Assembly (NCBI RefSeq): GCF_003286085.1
Contig: NW_020825294.1
Coordinates: 6,758,001-6,822,000 of the forward strand
Source: Drosophila persimilis
Taxonomy: Eukaryota > Arthropoda > Insecta > Diptera > Drosophilidae
Direction of reading: 5' to 3'
DNA: 64,000 nucleotides
In this document: positions 33,417-45,400 of the stretch, in pieces
Layout: each line of letters begins with the position of its first letter
Numbering within the stretch: position 1 is the first letter of the stretch
The notes under the pieces: generated by a model
What the model was told of the DNA's origin: nothing
What the model saw: only the letters and a program-made list of their open reading frames with translations
Databases searched by the model: none
Program-made: the position numbers and the translations under genes

Positions 33417-34689
33417 GTGAGTACTTGGTGAACAGATAATTCAAATGAAAATGGATTATATTTTGAATCTCTCTGAATTTTCCTATAATCCCAAACGAAG
33501 GCAAACTTTAGCGTTGCTTTCCCACACTCAAGTGTTTTGTTGTCCATGCTCTGTCCCCACTTCAGCTAATTGGTTCTGAAATGGTCGAGAGTCGTAGATT
33601 ATTTATCTGATTCTCAGGACTCGGCATCCCCACCCATCCATCCATCTATCCATCCATCAAATCTCATGGTCAATCTCTGTGGAGGCGCTCCGGAAGTGTG
33701 CAACAATCTCTGGTCGCAGCAATCAACGCGCCAAGTTGCCAGCCACTTTTCCCTCAGTCTCTGGCTCTGTCTCGCTCTCTTCCTCGCCCCCTCTCTTGTT
33801 GCATGTGTGGGCAGCCATTTTGGAAGCTTAACCATAAATGTTGCATTCCGCTTTTAAGCTGCAACCTAACGATGTGTACGGTGTGTACGGTGTGTGCGGT
33901 GTGCACGAGGCGGGGGCTGAGGCTCACCAGCAATTTGGTCTGGCTTTGCCCCGAGTCAACGATGTGGGAGTGGGGAGAGAGGAAGTGGTGAAAGTGGGCT
34001 GTGGGAGGCTGCAGAAGCGGTAGCAATGCAACATCTGGCCACCTTTTTACACGTGCTTCTCTGGCCCGCCATCCTTCAGGCGAACCAACCGCTCATCTCC
34101 GGCTAATTCTCTATGCATTTCAGGAATCCACTCGCCGCCAACCGCCCCTCGTCCGGGCTCGTCAAGTGGGTCCGGAGATGGGCCCCATTTGAATCTCCCA
34201 CTGGCTGGAGCTCGCTAATCCCATTACGGGCATAGACCTTCTTAAATGGCAGCTGCGAAACATTCTTTGCCCTTATTTGAAATTGTAGATGGTTCCTCCA
34301 CTACTCGTATGCAGCTTAGATTGATTTAATTTTCCATTTAGATGCCTTAAATGCTTTTGATGAGGGGCTTTGATTAGGCGAAAGCCTGAACGAAGCCTGA
34401 TTGACATTTTAAAATCCTTCGTGGGATGTGCGGGGGCTACACCTGGTGACCTTTGCAGCATGCTGTTATTACGAGGCCATTGGCGTAACCACAACTTTGA
34501 TACTGAAGCGTTAATGCAACCACTCCCACAGAGACCCAGCCATGCACTGGAAAAAAGAAGGCAATCCCTTCGGTTTGTGGGAGTGGGAGGTGGGATTCCA
34601 GCGATGGGTCAACAAAGAATGACAAAGCGGATAAGATAGTTAATATTAGCTTACAACCTATGACCGCTCGGGAGCCGCGTGGCTGTGGA

Positions 34690-34790
34690 GCGTGAGAGCT
34701 GTCACAGAATGCTAACAGTGCGCTGTAACGGGGAACTGTTAACGGAGAATGTTAACAGGGTGTCAACAGCTCTGTTTCTCTGTTAAAGCT
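34690..34790 (+). repeat. GTTAAC-rich cluster, copy 3
   Basis: GGAACTGTTAACGGAGAATG and then TTAACAGGGTGTCAACAGCTC are close to the unit in copy 1 (GAGCTGTTAACGGAGAGC). Flanking words GCTAACAGTGCGCTGTAAC extend the cluster to about 100 nt. Confidence 0.6.
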
Positions 34791-35514
34791 TTTAATATAA
34801 GCAGGACAACTTTTCTAAAATATATATTTTATATTCAGATTTTCATTAAAGGTTGGAAATCAAAGGGAGATGATACAGTGTTGATCCGCATTAACATTCG
34901 TCTGTCTGTTTCTGTTGAATCTGCCATAATCCCGGAAAGGCTCTTCTCTGAGTCCCACACCATTGTGCAGTAGTTCTGAAAGAGGAGCAGAAATTGAAAA
35001 ATATTGATATTTACAGGAATACCTCCAACATTCATTTTCTTTCAGTGCAGTTGACTGACATCCTCGCTTCGTGTTTCGCTGTGCTTCGTTTTTTTGTATT
35101 CCCTTTTTTTTCGACCATTCAATGAGCTTTTAAGAGCGCTAATTAAAAATGTGGCAAGTGCAACCGATGCAGACACCACCCCTCTGGTGTCTGAACACAC
35201 CCTCTGGCCGCGCCACGGCACTCCGCCACTTCACTCTTCGCTACCTATCCTTTAGTTGCCATTAAGGTCTATGGCCATAATGTGGCTGTCGTCTCGCTTT
35301 CTATTGCCTGCTCTTGAGGGGAAGCGTAATTAACGCCTTTACTCTTGGCATTGGTACAGGCCATGCCACATTCCGCACACATACATACACACAGACACAC
35401 ACATGCCCACCACCACCACCCTGCTACGCCTCTTGTGGCTATTGCGGCTTTGTCTGTGTGGGAAACGTTTTTAGATTGCATATTTATTAAAATGCAGCAA
35501 AGTTACAGCCACAA

Positions 35515-35561
35515 AAGCAGCAGCAGCAGTAGCATCAGCAGCAGCAGCACCACCACCAGAA
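35515..35561 (+). repeat. (AGC)n/(ACC)n triplet repeat
   Basis: AGC units with single substitutions, then four ACC units. No coding context. Confidence 0.85.
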
Positions 35562-37879
35562 GATGAAAGAATAAACGCAAGACGAGCACGAGGAGTGGCT
35601 CTGCAGGAAAAGCTAAAATGTAATAACTCTTGTCCTGGTCCCGTCCCCGTCCTCGTCTCCTCCCCACCGAACCCCTCATTCTTTGGCCATGCATTTCCGT
35701 AAGCAGCTTTTGTCCGCAGGTGTTTTTCCATTGTGTTGGCTCAACGCTTAACGCTCGATGCGGCTGCCAGGGTGGGGGGGGGATGCGATGGGGAATGGGG
35801 AATGGTATGGCAAGGCTGGGATGGTCTGACAGCCAGCGTTCTCTTTTGCAGCCAAGGATTTTTCAAGACCAAGCTGCTTATTATCAGAGCGTAACAATAA
35901 CGAAAGAATAGCTGCGGCAACGAAGGTGTAGATACCCTCAAAGATCAAGCGTTTCTATAGCAGCCATTTTTGTTGAGATTTGTACAAAAAGAAACATATA
36001 TTTTCCAGGCATTTTCCCCTTGGATCTTCCCCTTGTAGGATCGAAGAATGGATGGATGGATACCCCTCCAGGGGTATTACAAAAAAAGTGTAACTAATAA
36101 GCTTATGAAAAGGAAAATCTGCACACCGTTCCCGAACACCGAACATCGCCGGAGCCCCAGCTAATTGTGAGCTAATTCTAATTATCAGCAACACATTCGA
36201 GAGTCCTGCGCCGGCTTCTGCTTCTGCTCCTGGCCCTGGTCCTGGTCCTGTCTGCCAGCAAGCCAGCCAGCTCCTAACGAGTGTTTATTAATGGCGCTAA
36301 TGGCAAGCGACGCCTTTGATGAGCGTAAAATGCTTAAGCACACAGATCCTTCCCAAGGTCCTCTTCCTTTCTGCTCCTGCTCTCCGTCCAACTGCCGGGT
36401 GCCGGCTTTGGCTCCTCTTTCAGGCCACGCAATTAGCGCACAAATATTTCCGCATACATTTCTTTATACCAATTTTTTCCTTTTTTTTTTGCCTTTTTCA
36501 CAGCTTTGGCCATAAAAATGCTCAACCGAATTGTAGTAATTACAACAATTTGCATAAGAGAAAGAGATGGAAAGCGGGCGAAAGAGAGCGAGATAGAGAG
36601 GCAACCAGAACGGAAAACGGAAATCAAAAAGCGCAAAGCAACCGAACGCCGCTCACAAAAGTATGCTACGCATTTTTGCAATTTATTCATGCAGACAAAT
36701 GGTGAATGGAGGCAGTGGGTGTATGGGGGAGGACGCAAAAAGGGAGCGAATTAGTGGGGAAAGGACGATCCCAAAATACACCAAAAATAATACACGAGAG
36801 GAAGGAGAAAAGAAAACGCTAATTATGTAATATGAAAATGCGACAACAACGTTGAATTATTTGCATATGGCAGCAACAGCACGGGACAGACCGGGACAGC
36901 AGCCCTTTTTTTGTGTGTCGGGAGAGATCCCTTCTTTTTTGTTGGGTTCATATTTTTGCGGCCATTAACAAATTCAATTAACACTCTGCATACGACTGAG
37001 AATTTTTTTGTGATTTTCATTACCATTTTCCTTAGCAGATCCCAATGTAAAATGAAAACCGAACTCATTTTTCTGGCAGCCTGCTGCTGCCGCTGGTGCT
37101 GCTGCTTTTGCTGCAATTGAAATCCCAATTACGGCAGCAGCTTCACAATTGAATAATCTCGTATCGAATCCAATGGAAGCAGAAAGAAAGCCTTTTGCCA
37201 GGCATCCGCATCGTTTGTTGTCGATTAGTGCACAAACCGTAGACAACAGAGAGAACCTGAAATCATAAATACCTGGGAGTTGAAGAGGGAAGATGGTACG
37301 AGTCGAGTCTGCCCTATGCTGTGGATCAAGTGCGGTTTAAGGGAAAACCATAAATAAAATAGATACAATTGTTATTTCATTCAAATTCAAGAGTTTATTT
37401 TCTGCAAAAATAAGAAAATTTCTACTTCGATCTTAGGCAGCGTTTCACAGCTAAGGATTTGGGATAAGAAAACATATTCAAATCTATTTAAAGTTGCAAA
37501 TAAATTCACAAAAGATAAAACCAAAGGTGCAGAGCTCCTGCTACCATGTAAAGTACTCACCTGTTCGTTTATCTGTAATTTTAGTGTAACTATTTGTACT
37601 TTTCCCACAAAAGTAAAACAGATAAAACAATCAACTGAAATGGTTATATTATTGAGACAGGAAAAATTCGATAATTATTTCTATTTCAAATTCATGTTAA
37701 ATTCATTGATATAGAATGTTTGAATTCATTAAAATACATTATTAATTTGTAGAATTTTTTTGGACAGTAGTATTGTTGCAACATCTGTTCTTTCTGCCTC
37801 ACCCTGGGAATATTTTGTAAATTCCGTTGTGAGCTTAGGTTTTGTCTAAAGAAAAAGCATTAGTCGTTGATCCCTGGCT

Positions 37880-38300
37880 TAAGATATCGTCCTTTTCCGC
37901 TGCCTCAACAGGGTCTCGCAAGCGGTTCTCCGTTTCGAGATCCCATGTCTTCGTCCATGATTGTCACTTGTATTTTGAGGTTCTTCTCGTTGTCCAGCGG
38001 TCAGCGAATGCCGGGGAAAATTAAGTCGTCCTTCGAGCAGCCCTCGAAGTCTTCCATGTGGCACTCTCAGTGTATAGGCATTTGGCAGTGGCCGATGGCA
38101 ACGCCTGTTAGAGCTGCGACTTGTGTTCCTTGAATCCCGTCACCAAGAGACCAGCGGCAAAGGGACGACGATTACAACGATTGTATCTTGTAGAGAAGAT
38201 TGATCATCAGATATTTCGCCGATGTGCAAATAGCGATAGGAGAATGTCTGGGTCAGTATATAGCAGCAGTGTTTTCGCATCTGGGGCTAGAACCGCAAAG
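37880..38300 (-). pseudogene. Decayed copy of a 20S proteasome alpha-subunit gene (alpha6/PSMA1-like)
   Basis: On the minus strand several blocks follow the order of a proteasome alpha subunit of the PSMA1/Prosalpha6 type. From 38290 down: LAPDAKTLL (family: AGL-ADA--L). From 38173: NRRPFAAGLLVTGFKEH (family: RRP-G-GLLVAGYDE). From 38060: HMEDFEGCSKDDLI (family: LE--M--F--CS-DELI). Then NEKNLKIQVTIMDEDM near 37950. The blocks lie in at least two frames and contain stops (tandem TGA at about 38209-38214, TAA near 38110), so no functional subunit can be made. No intron interrupts the blocks, which suits a processed copy, though too little is left to be sure. Sequence from 38300 to about 38810 stays open in short stretches but I could not identify it. 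Confidence 0.65.
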
Positions 38301-39054
38301 ATCTGTTAATGTCATGCCCAATGAGCCCGACCGATTGCAGATGAACAATTTCTACAGCGAAACCATAACTTTGTGAACCATCGGATGTAACAGTATATGG
38401 TATATATCTTGGCTTGGAGAGTGGGTCTTTGCTTACATAGTCCCGTAAGAGCTTCCGCGACAGCCGTTGGATTGCATCATAATGCCATCCGTCACTGTCT
38501 CGGCGAGTGACATATATGTACTTATGTATCTTGTAGTTGCTCTAATAATAACCTTGTTGAAACGGTGAACTGCCTCAGAGTAGTGCCTAAATACATGAGG
38601 CCAAACACATATGTATTACATAAATCTGTTGCTCGTTAATCTTTCTAGTATAAATTTGTGTAGCATTGTTAAGGAGCGTCCTTTAACCAAAGCATGATCT
38701 TCAATATTGTAGCACAGGCATTCCTTGCGCTTTTCCCAATCGATTTTACACTTCCCTGATCGATCGTTCATCCTCATGAATCCCCCCATTCAAAAAACCA
38801 ACTGAATCAGGGCATAATACCCATGTACAAGTATATAAATTGCCGCAGCCAAATGGCAGAGTTATTAAAATAAAGCAAAAGAGTCGGCGTTAATGTTGCA
38901 TGGCCCGAAAAAGTGCACTCTGCGAACGGAAACGGAAACGAGCGCGTGAAATTCCAATATGCTGCTTACACTACTACATATGCATAGAGCTCTGTCGATC
39001 CCCCTGCTGCCCATCTGCATGGAAAAAAACCAATTTCAATTTGTTAACCATTTT

Positions 39055-39060
39055 TTTATT
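39055..39060 (-). terminator. Poly(A) signal for Yip1d1
   Basis: TTTATT on + (AATAAA on -) 371 nt beyond the Yip1d1 stop; another lies at about 39068. The interval has GT and CT microsatellites (39198-39215, 39230-39263), which would lie in the 3' UTR. Confidence 0.4.
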
Positions 39061-39430
39061 CCCAATCAAATTTATTACACGGCATAACACAAACAATAAA
39101 AGAAAAAAAGGAGATGGTTGAGTACGGTGGAGATGGAAAACAAATTCGCAATCGGCTCTTATTTTCTTACAAAATATATGTATATCCATCCATCCATGTG
39201 TGTGTGTGTGTGTGGGGACTCCTCCACTGGCTCTCTCTGTCTCTCTCTCTTTCTCTCTCTCTATTTTCATCATATGTATATGAAGTATATGTTTGCAGGA
39301 CAATTAAAACGAGGCAAACACAAGGCTACTTCTACACGGGGATGGGAGGAAAGAGAAAGAGAGTGGGAGTGGGAGTGTGAGTGTGAGAGCATATGACGGG
39401 AGGTGGTATAGCCTGGAGGCCCGCCTGGCC

Positions 39431-42400
39431 CTAGTAAATGGTAATCAAGGCAAATCCTCCATAGAGCACGGCACACGGATAGGCAATCAGCATCTGTTGA
39501 TGGTCCATGGAGAACGCTGTGGCGAACAGTTTCGAGGCCGATATGGCGCACCAGAATATGGAGATGCCGCTCACAATTAGGCCGAGTGTGCCCCTGCAAA
39601 GTGATATGGTAGAGAGAGCAGTTGAGATAGATGGATGTATGTACGGTTATGGGCAAGGGAGAGGCAGGAGCCTCTACGGCAGCAGGAGCCAGCCAGAGCC
39701 CCCATAGATATAGCGCCAAAATCAATAAACAATGCATATGCATGAAGCAGACGGTAGAAGCGGCGAAACAGCAGCAGCATAGGATAGGATAGAGTATACG
39801 AGTGACTGAGTGTTTCATAAAAAAATAGAGGAAGAAAAGTGAGTGTGAGTGCGGGTGCGGGTGCGGGTGTGAGTGTGCGCGTGAGTGTGTTCGAATGAAT
39901 GGGCAGGGCAAACAAAGACAGCAGGCGGCTGTGCAAAGGATGTGCAAACACAGTCCCACTATAAAGCACACAACGGCCACGAGAGTGCAGGGAATGAAAA
40001 ATTGATATATAAGCGATGTGTTCGGCCTACCTACGGGAAACTACTACGAGTACAATGCAGGGCAGCCAGGATGATGAATATGCTTGTAGACATTTGTCGA
40101 TTGTGACCTAATCAAATCCCAAGATAGTAGCTCAAGTTTTGAGCAAAGGTATGTGCAGTGTTGCAATCAGAGTAAAAGCAGTAAAGGTTTCTTAAGCGAC
40201 TGATAGTATTTTATAGCATATTCAGAGTTTGAGCTAAGAGAAAACACCTTTCAAGATTATTTTGTCCTGGTAAAACCCCCAACGTCTTATTTATCGCTAG
40301 GCACGCTTTTTGAATTGTAGAGCAGTTCAACAAAGCAGTGCACATGTCAGGTACGGCGCATGTAATTTGTTCTTGCATTCTCGGGTATTCTCCTTTCGCT
40401 TGTGCTCGAGTCTCGAGTCGGGCAATGGGAGCACTAATGTAAAACATTTCAAGTCTATATTTGTGAAATTCCATTAAAGAGTTTTTTCTATTTTCCACAC
40501 TTCTGATTCCATTCTTGTCAACAGTTATAGAATTTCCTAGTGAAAAGTATTAACAAACATTTACCCCACCCCAAATGTACACTAACTCTCTAAAAAACTA
40601 CTTGAAATCCCCTCTTATCGAAAAAGCCAAACACTTTCGTCAAGCTACTCCAAATGTGCCAACAAAACACTCAAACACCATAAAATCAAAGAAAGAAAAA
40701 AACAGCCTTAATATATTGACATTTTTTGTCTGCAACAAAAACATTTCAGTAAAGTTCAGAAAGAAATGTTGGGGAAAACTTTACCCAACCTCTTGGAATA
40801 TTTACTCAACCTCAACGTTCAATAAACGTATAAGTGTGAGTGCGTTATCCCTAGATTATCTGTGCCTAGTTTAAGGCGGAAAGGTTCTTTAGAAGACTAT
40901 ATTTAAAACCATAACCTTTTGCGTAACCAGAAATCAATTTCTTAAACCAAAAAGCGTATGAATAATCCCCCAATATGTATCAAAGGTTCGCATATATTCC
41001 GTGCCCCGATTCCGCGCTGGCCTTTAATGGATTGCCTCTTTGTGGTCTCAGCGGCTCAGCTGTCACCTGGGCGGCGGCTCACCCCGTCAGCCTCCTCCTG
41101 CCGCTGCAATCTTTGTGCAACTTTTTTGGCCCGTGACATGGTTCCATGTGGAGCCAAGTGATTTTTCGGCCCCGTCACAGAGCTTGTAGCGCGTAAATGG
41201 TACGCTGGCCTAAAAACCAATCAAAACAATACTAACCCATCTGGGGGTATAGCCCATGCAGGACCAGTCCCCCCCTATAAAGGATAACTCGACTGTCTGT
41301 GTAATTTTTGCGCACTTTTGCATCACCAAACAAACTCAATTAAAAAAGTCTGTCTAAAGAGAGAAAAAAACGAATGAGAAGGGAATCGCAAAAATATTTA
41401 CTGTAAACTTGCCTGGAATTCCTATGGAGAGTATATGAACATCAACGCCAACACACACCCTCTACCCCTTTCTCCGCCTCTCTCTCTCTCTCTCTAGTAC
41501 ATACATACACATGCATGCATACATATGCAGACAAAGTGCAGGCGCTTAAAACCAACAAATAAAAAATGCAAGCAAACAGGCAACCAAAATGGCAATTGCA
41601 CGGGGCAGTTGGGCAGTTGGACAGTTTTTTGGGGGAGAAGAATGAAGTGGGGAGCGGGGCTCTTCGGAGGGGTGAGGGCTACAGCGGGGACGGGACGGAC
41701 AAAATGCTGTTGGTGTCGAGTAAACCCGAGCAATAGTTGCTTTTTTACACGCTTCCCAGCACCAGTACCACTGCGCCCCCCCCCCCCACACCACTCGGTT
41801 CTCCCTTTGGAGGACTGAAATTATGACGTGCCAAAGGGGTGGGAGAGCAGGATAGAGTCTGGAACGGGGGGAGTGAGAGCGTTCAGTGGCAGGCAGTGGC
41901 AGGCTCCCACGCGTTCCCTCGCCAGAGGAAGCGCTAAAAACTCACGCAGCATTTGCGTGTTGCTCCTCTCGCATCGTCATCATAAAAAGCGAAACGAGTG
42001 AGTGGATCGCCACAAAAAGAAAAAACACTAGAGAGATGTGTATAATCGTGTATTCCGACTAAAGGATACCCACTACTTTGAGGATTTTTTGACCTTAAGC
42101 ACCTCTGGGACGTTGATATGCCACGACGACTGAAGTGACCCATGCGACTCCAAGCCGAAGCCTGTTACTCGAAGATGTGAGGCAGCCGAGAGGCGCTGCC
42201 CCATGACGCGCGACGTGTACATGCAGGATAGATAGATATCTACCTGTTACACCTTATCACACACGACTACAGCATACTCTCGTAATGGAGCGTTTACAGG
42301 GTAGCAGACAAAACAACGACTAAAAAGGAAGAAGAAGTGCAGGGAAATGGAGAGTGTAGGACAGAGAGAAAACGGATGAGGAAGAGGAAGGGGAAGGGGA

Positions 42401-45400
42401 AGTGGAAGTGGATGGAGAGTGAGATGCGAGCACGGCGAGCAAGTGCTGGACACATATTTGAAAAGGAAACTACGTGAACGAAACTCAACGGGTGGCAAAA
42501 CTGGACACGGAACGTTAGACAGATGGACACGGGACAGCCACCCGACCAACGGGCCCCCTCAATCGTTATCCGCCTCCTCCTGCTCCTCCGTGTGCCCGCC
42601 CCCTCAGGCAGTACCCTGTTCTCAGCGCGAAAATTAAACGGCGCACAGTTGGCGTTATTTTCCCTTTTTTTTTGTTTTTGTTTTTGCCTGTCTTGCCTTT
42701 TGCCTTGGCTTCAATTGGGGTCCGGGGTCCCTGGACCATGGTTTCATGGGTTCGTAGTCTGTAGTTTTGTTAGTTGGTAGCCCCGGAGTCCACTAAAAGC
42801 GCAAATTAAGTTGGCCACTCTTTTTTTTATATGTACCATATATCTGTGAGGGGAGAAAATACTACTAGATATGTACTAAGTGTGGGTGGGTGTGCATCTC
42901 TGGCCCAAAACTGCAACAAAATTAAAAACCTAAATTGTGCGAAAAGAAGCAACGGAAATCAACCAGAAAAAAAAGGTCGAAAAGAAGAAGTGTTTCGACT
43001 TCGGGGAGTTTCGATAAAAAGAAACCCAAAATGTAGGGCAGGGAAACGGGATGAAGGGATAACGTTCTATTCATAATTTAAATACGCAAATTAAGAGCAA
43101 TAAAATAAGAGCTGAGGCCAGACATAGCAGAACAATAGAGATAGAGCTCTGAATCCCATTTCTGCATACAATAGAACTTGGTTCAATTCAGAAAGCAATT
43201 TCCTTTGAATTTCAGAAACTATACAGAAAATAAGCATGAATATCTTATGAAGACTAAACTTTATAGTTGGGTTCTGTTTATTTTGGCTGGCTGGAAGACT
43301 ATTAACTAGTAATAAATAGCAGCGCACGCTCCTTTTGCTCCAAGATTTATTCTTCGCCAATTGACAAAAAATGCCAAAGAGAATTCCCGAGAATGCAAAA
43401 ACAAAATACATGTCGTGTGCCTGACGTGTGAACATTGCTCCATCCATTGATTTCTTCTACGTGTGCAAAATTTCCCACTCCAGTGTCCCCAGGTCTTTCT
43501 TTGCATTTCAAAGCACCCAATCACCCCCATGTCGTTATTGATACATGCCCGCACTCACAATTAATAACCAACAGAAACTTGCAGCTAAAATTAAACTAAA
43601 CAAAAACCAATAACAACGATAGAACTGAACGACGAAGGCTGCATCCACAGACGAGGCGGCATCAATTGAACAAATTTCAACGGAACGGATCGGATCGGAA
43701 ACAGAAACGTGATGCAGTCGCAGCTGGACGGGCTTAGGCAAAAGTTTGTAATTACAGGCCACAAACAATGAGACGACTACGACTACGACGACGACTGCGA
43801 TGCCGATGCCGATGCATTGGCAACTTTTCAATTAAAAACATAAATATAAACCATCAATGGGAGGTGGTGGAGGAGGTGGAGGATGGTTGGACCGCAGCAA
43901 AGTTAGCATGCAATGGCAATGAATGGACGAGCTTGGGCTGTGCTGTGCTGGGCTGCTATGCTGAATGGGAGAGGATGAAAAGCCAACGACTTGTGTCAAC
44001 AATTACTTACTGAATGGTGATTAAAATGTTGATTCCCGAGAGCACGACCATGGGCAGCAGACAATAGCCGAGAACGGAGGCCACCGCCCCAAAGGTCACC
44101 TGCGACCGGGTGACCATCAGCGAAAGCAGACAATAGAAGAAGATGCAGCCCATCACGCCGATTCCATAGATGTACGAGAAGGTTACCTTGCCGCTCTGTA
44201 AAATGGGTAAATGAAGAGAAGTGGAAAGGTAATTGTTAGACAGCCCAATCCGAGAACAACAGAACAACAGGACAACAGAGTCCCCGGCTACAGTCGAAAC
44301 CAATTGTAATCGTCGGGGGATATAGTGGGGACTTGTAATCCTACTATTGTTAACAGGGATAATGCCAGGCATTTCCATTCTATAACCTAATGCTTACTTT
44401 ACCAATACAAAAATGGTTGCAAAATTACATAACTCTCTATAAAATTTCTTATACTAATAAATTAAATATTGAGTGATAATTTCCCCAAGTTAAAACCATT
44501 ACCGGGTTAATTACAGTTCAAATAATACAGTTTTCTGGTTGATCATATTTAATAATAATAATAAATTAACTGTTGCTGATTATAATAAACGACTTGAACA
44601 GAGTATACGGTATACGACTCGAAAGTATTGGCCCTGCACTCAATTCGTTTACCATATTCGAGAGCCTCAGACGATGACACTTTTTCATCGATCCCTTAAC
44701 CTAATCCCTTAGCCTGGTGGACGGGCAATTATAATTGGTTTCGACTGTGATTTGGGGTGGGCGGTTTAAACTGTTTCGACTGAACTGAAAACAAATTGAT
44801 ATAACAAACCAGTAGCAGGAAGCCGCCAAGTGTGAGGCAGAAGACCAGTGGACCTGCCATGTCCGTGTCCTGGAGTATTTGCTGTTCGGTGCCCCGCAAT
44901 GGATTAAGCACGGCCAGGGTCTGAAACGAGCGAGAGAGAAAGAGTGAGAGAGGGAGAGAGAGAGAGAGAGTAATACGATTAAAATTAGAGCAAGTGAAGG
45001 ATTACACAGATGAATGGTGGATGGATTGGGGATACGGGAATACGGGAAAGAGCCATGGCAGGCAGCAGGCAGCAGGCAGCCCAGTCCGGCCATCATCATT
45101 CACACAGCCTGCGGCAGGACACAGGACACAACACACAATTCATTTGTTGTTCGCACAGCGGTCATAAAACGAAGCCCAAGACCCGTTTTCCAAACATTTG
45201 TTCTCTGTATGCGTTTTTGGTTTTCCTCGTTGTTTTCCCCCCTTTTGCCCTTTTGCTGTTGCTGTTTCTGTTGTTCCTTGTATTGTTTTTTGCCTGTGTG
45301 TGTGTGTGTGTGCAGTCGCAGAGAAATTTGAAAAATGGAAATTGATGATAAATGATATTGCTGACCAGCGAACAGAGCAACGAGAGAATAGGAACTGGGG

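Larger units (their letters stand above)
23180..37840. other. 14.7 kb repeat-rich non-coding region
   Basis: No exon with family similarity was found on either strand. Contents: GA/CT and CA/GT microsatellites (for example 23813-23835, 25223-25239, 29805-29826, 31703-31720, 33273-33299), CTGGGN and GAGCAG minisatellites (26705-26790, 27260-27280, 31411-31450, 32980-33020), a GGCAT/GGAAT run (28899-28933), GTTAAC clusters, and a diverged local duplication (27632-27965). A leader-like exon with a consensus donor is at 33227-33416. It may be regulatory DNA of a gene outside the window. Confidence 0.5.

Noticed and set aside
38300..38810. Possible extension of the proteasome pseudogene toward an N-terminus
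   Set aside because: Short open stretches (for example SKPRYIPYTVTSDGSQSYGF) look protein-like but match nothing in the proteasome alpha N-terminal region that I can recognise.
40211..40498. 95-codon minus-strand frame inside the Yip1d1 intron
   Set aside because: No recognised domain, no promoter, and AT-rich intron context; it would need conservation data to be reconsidered.
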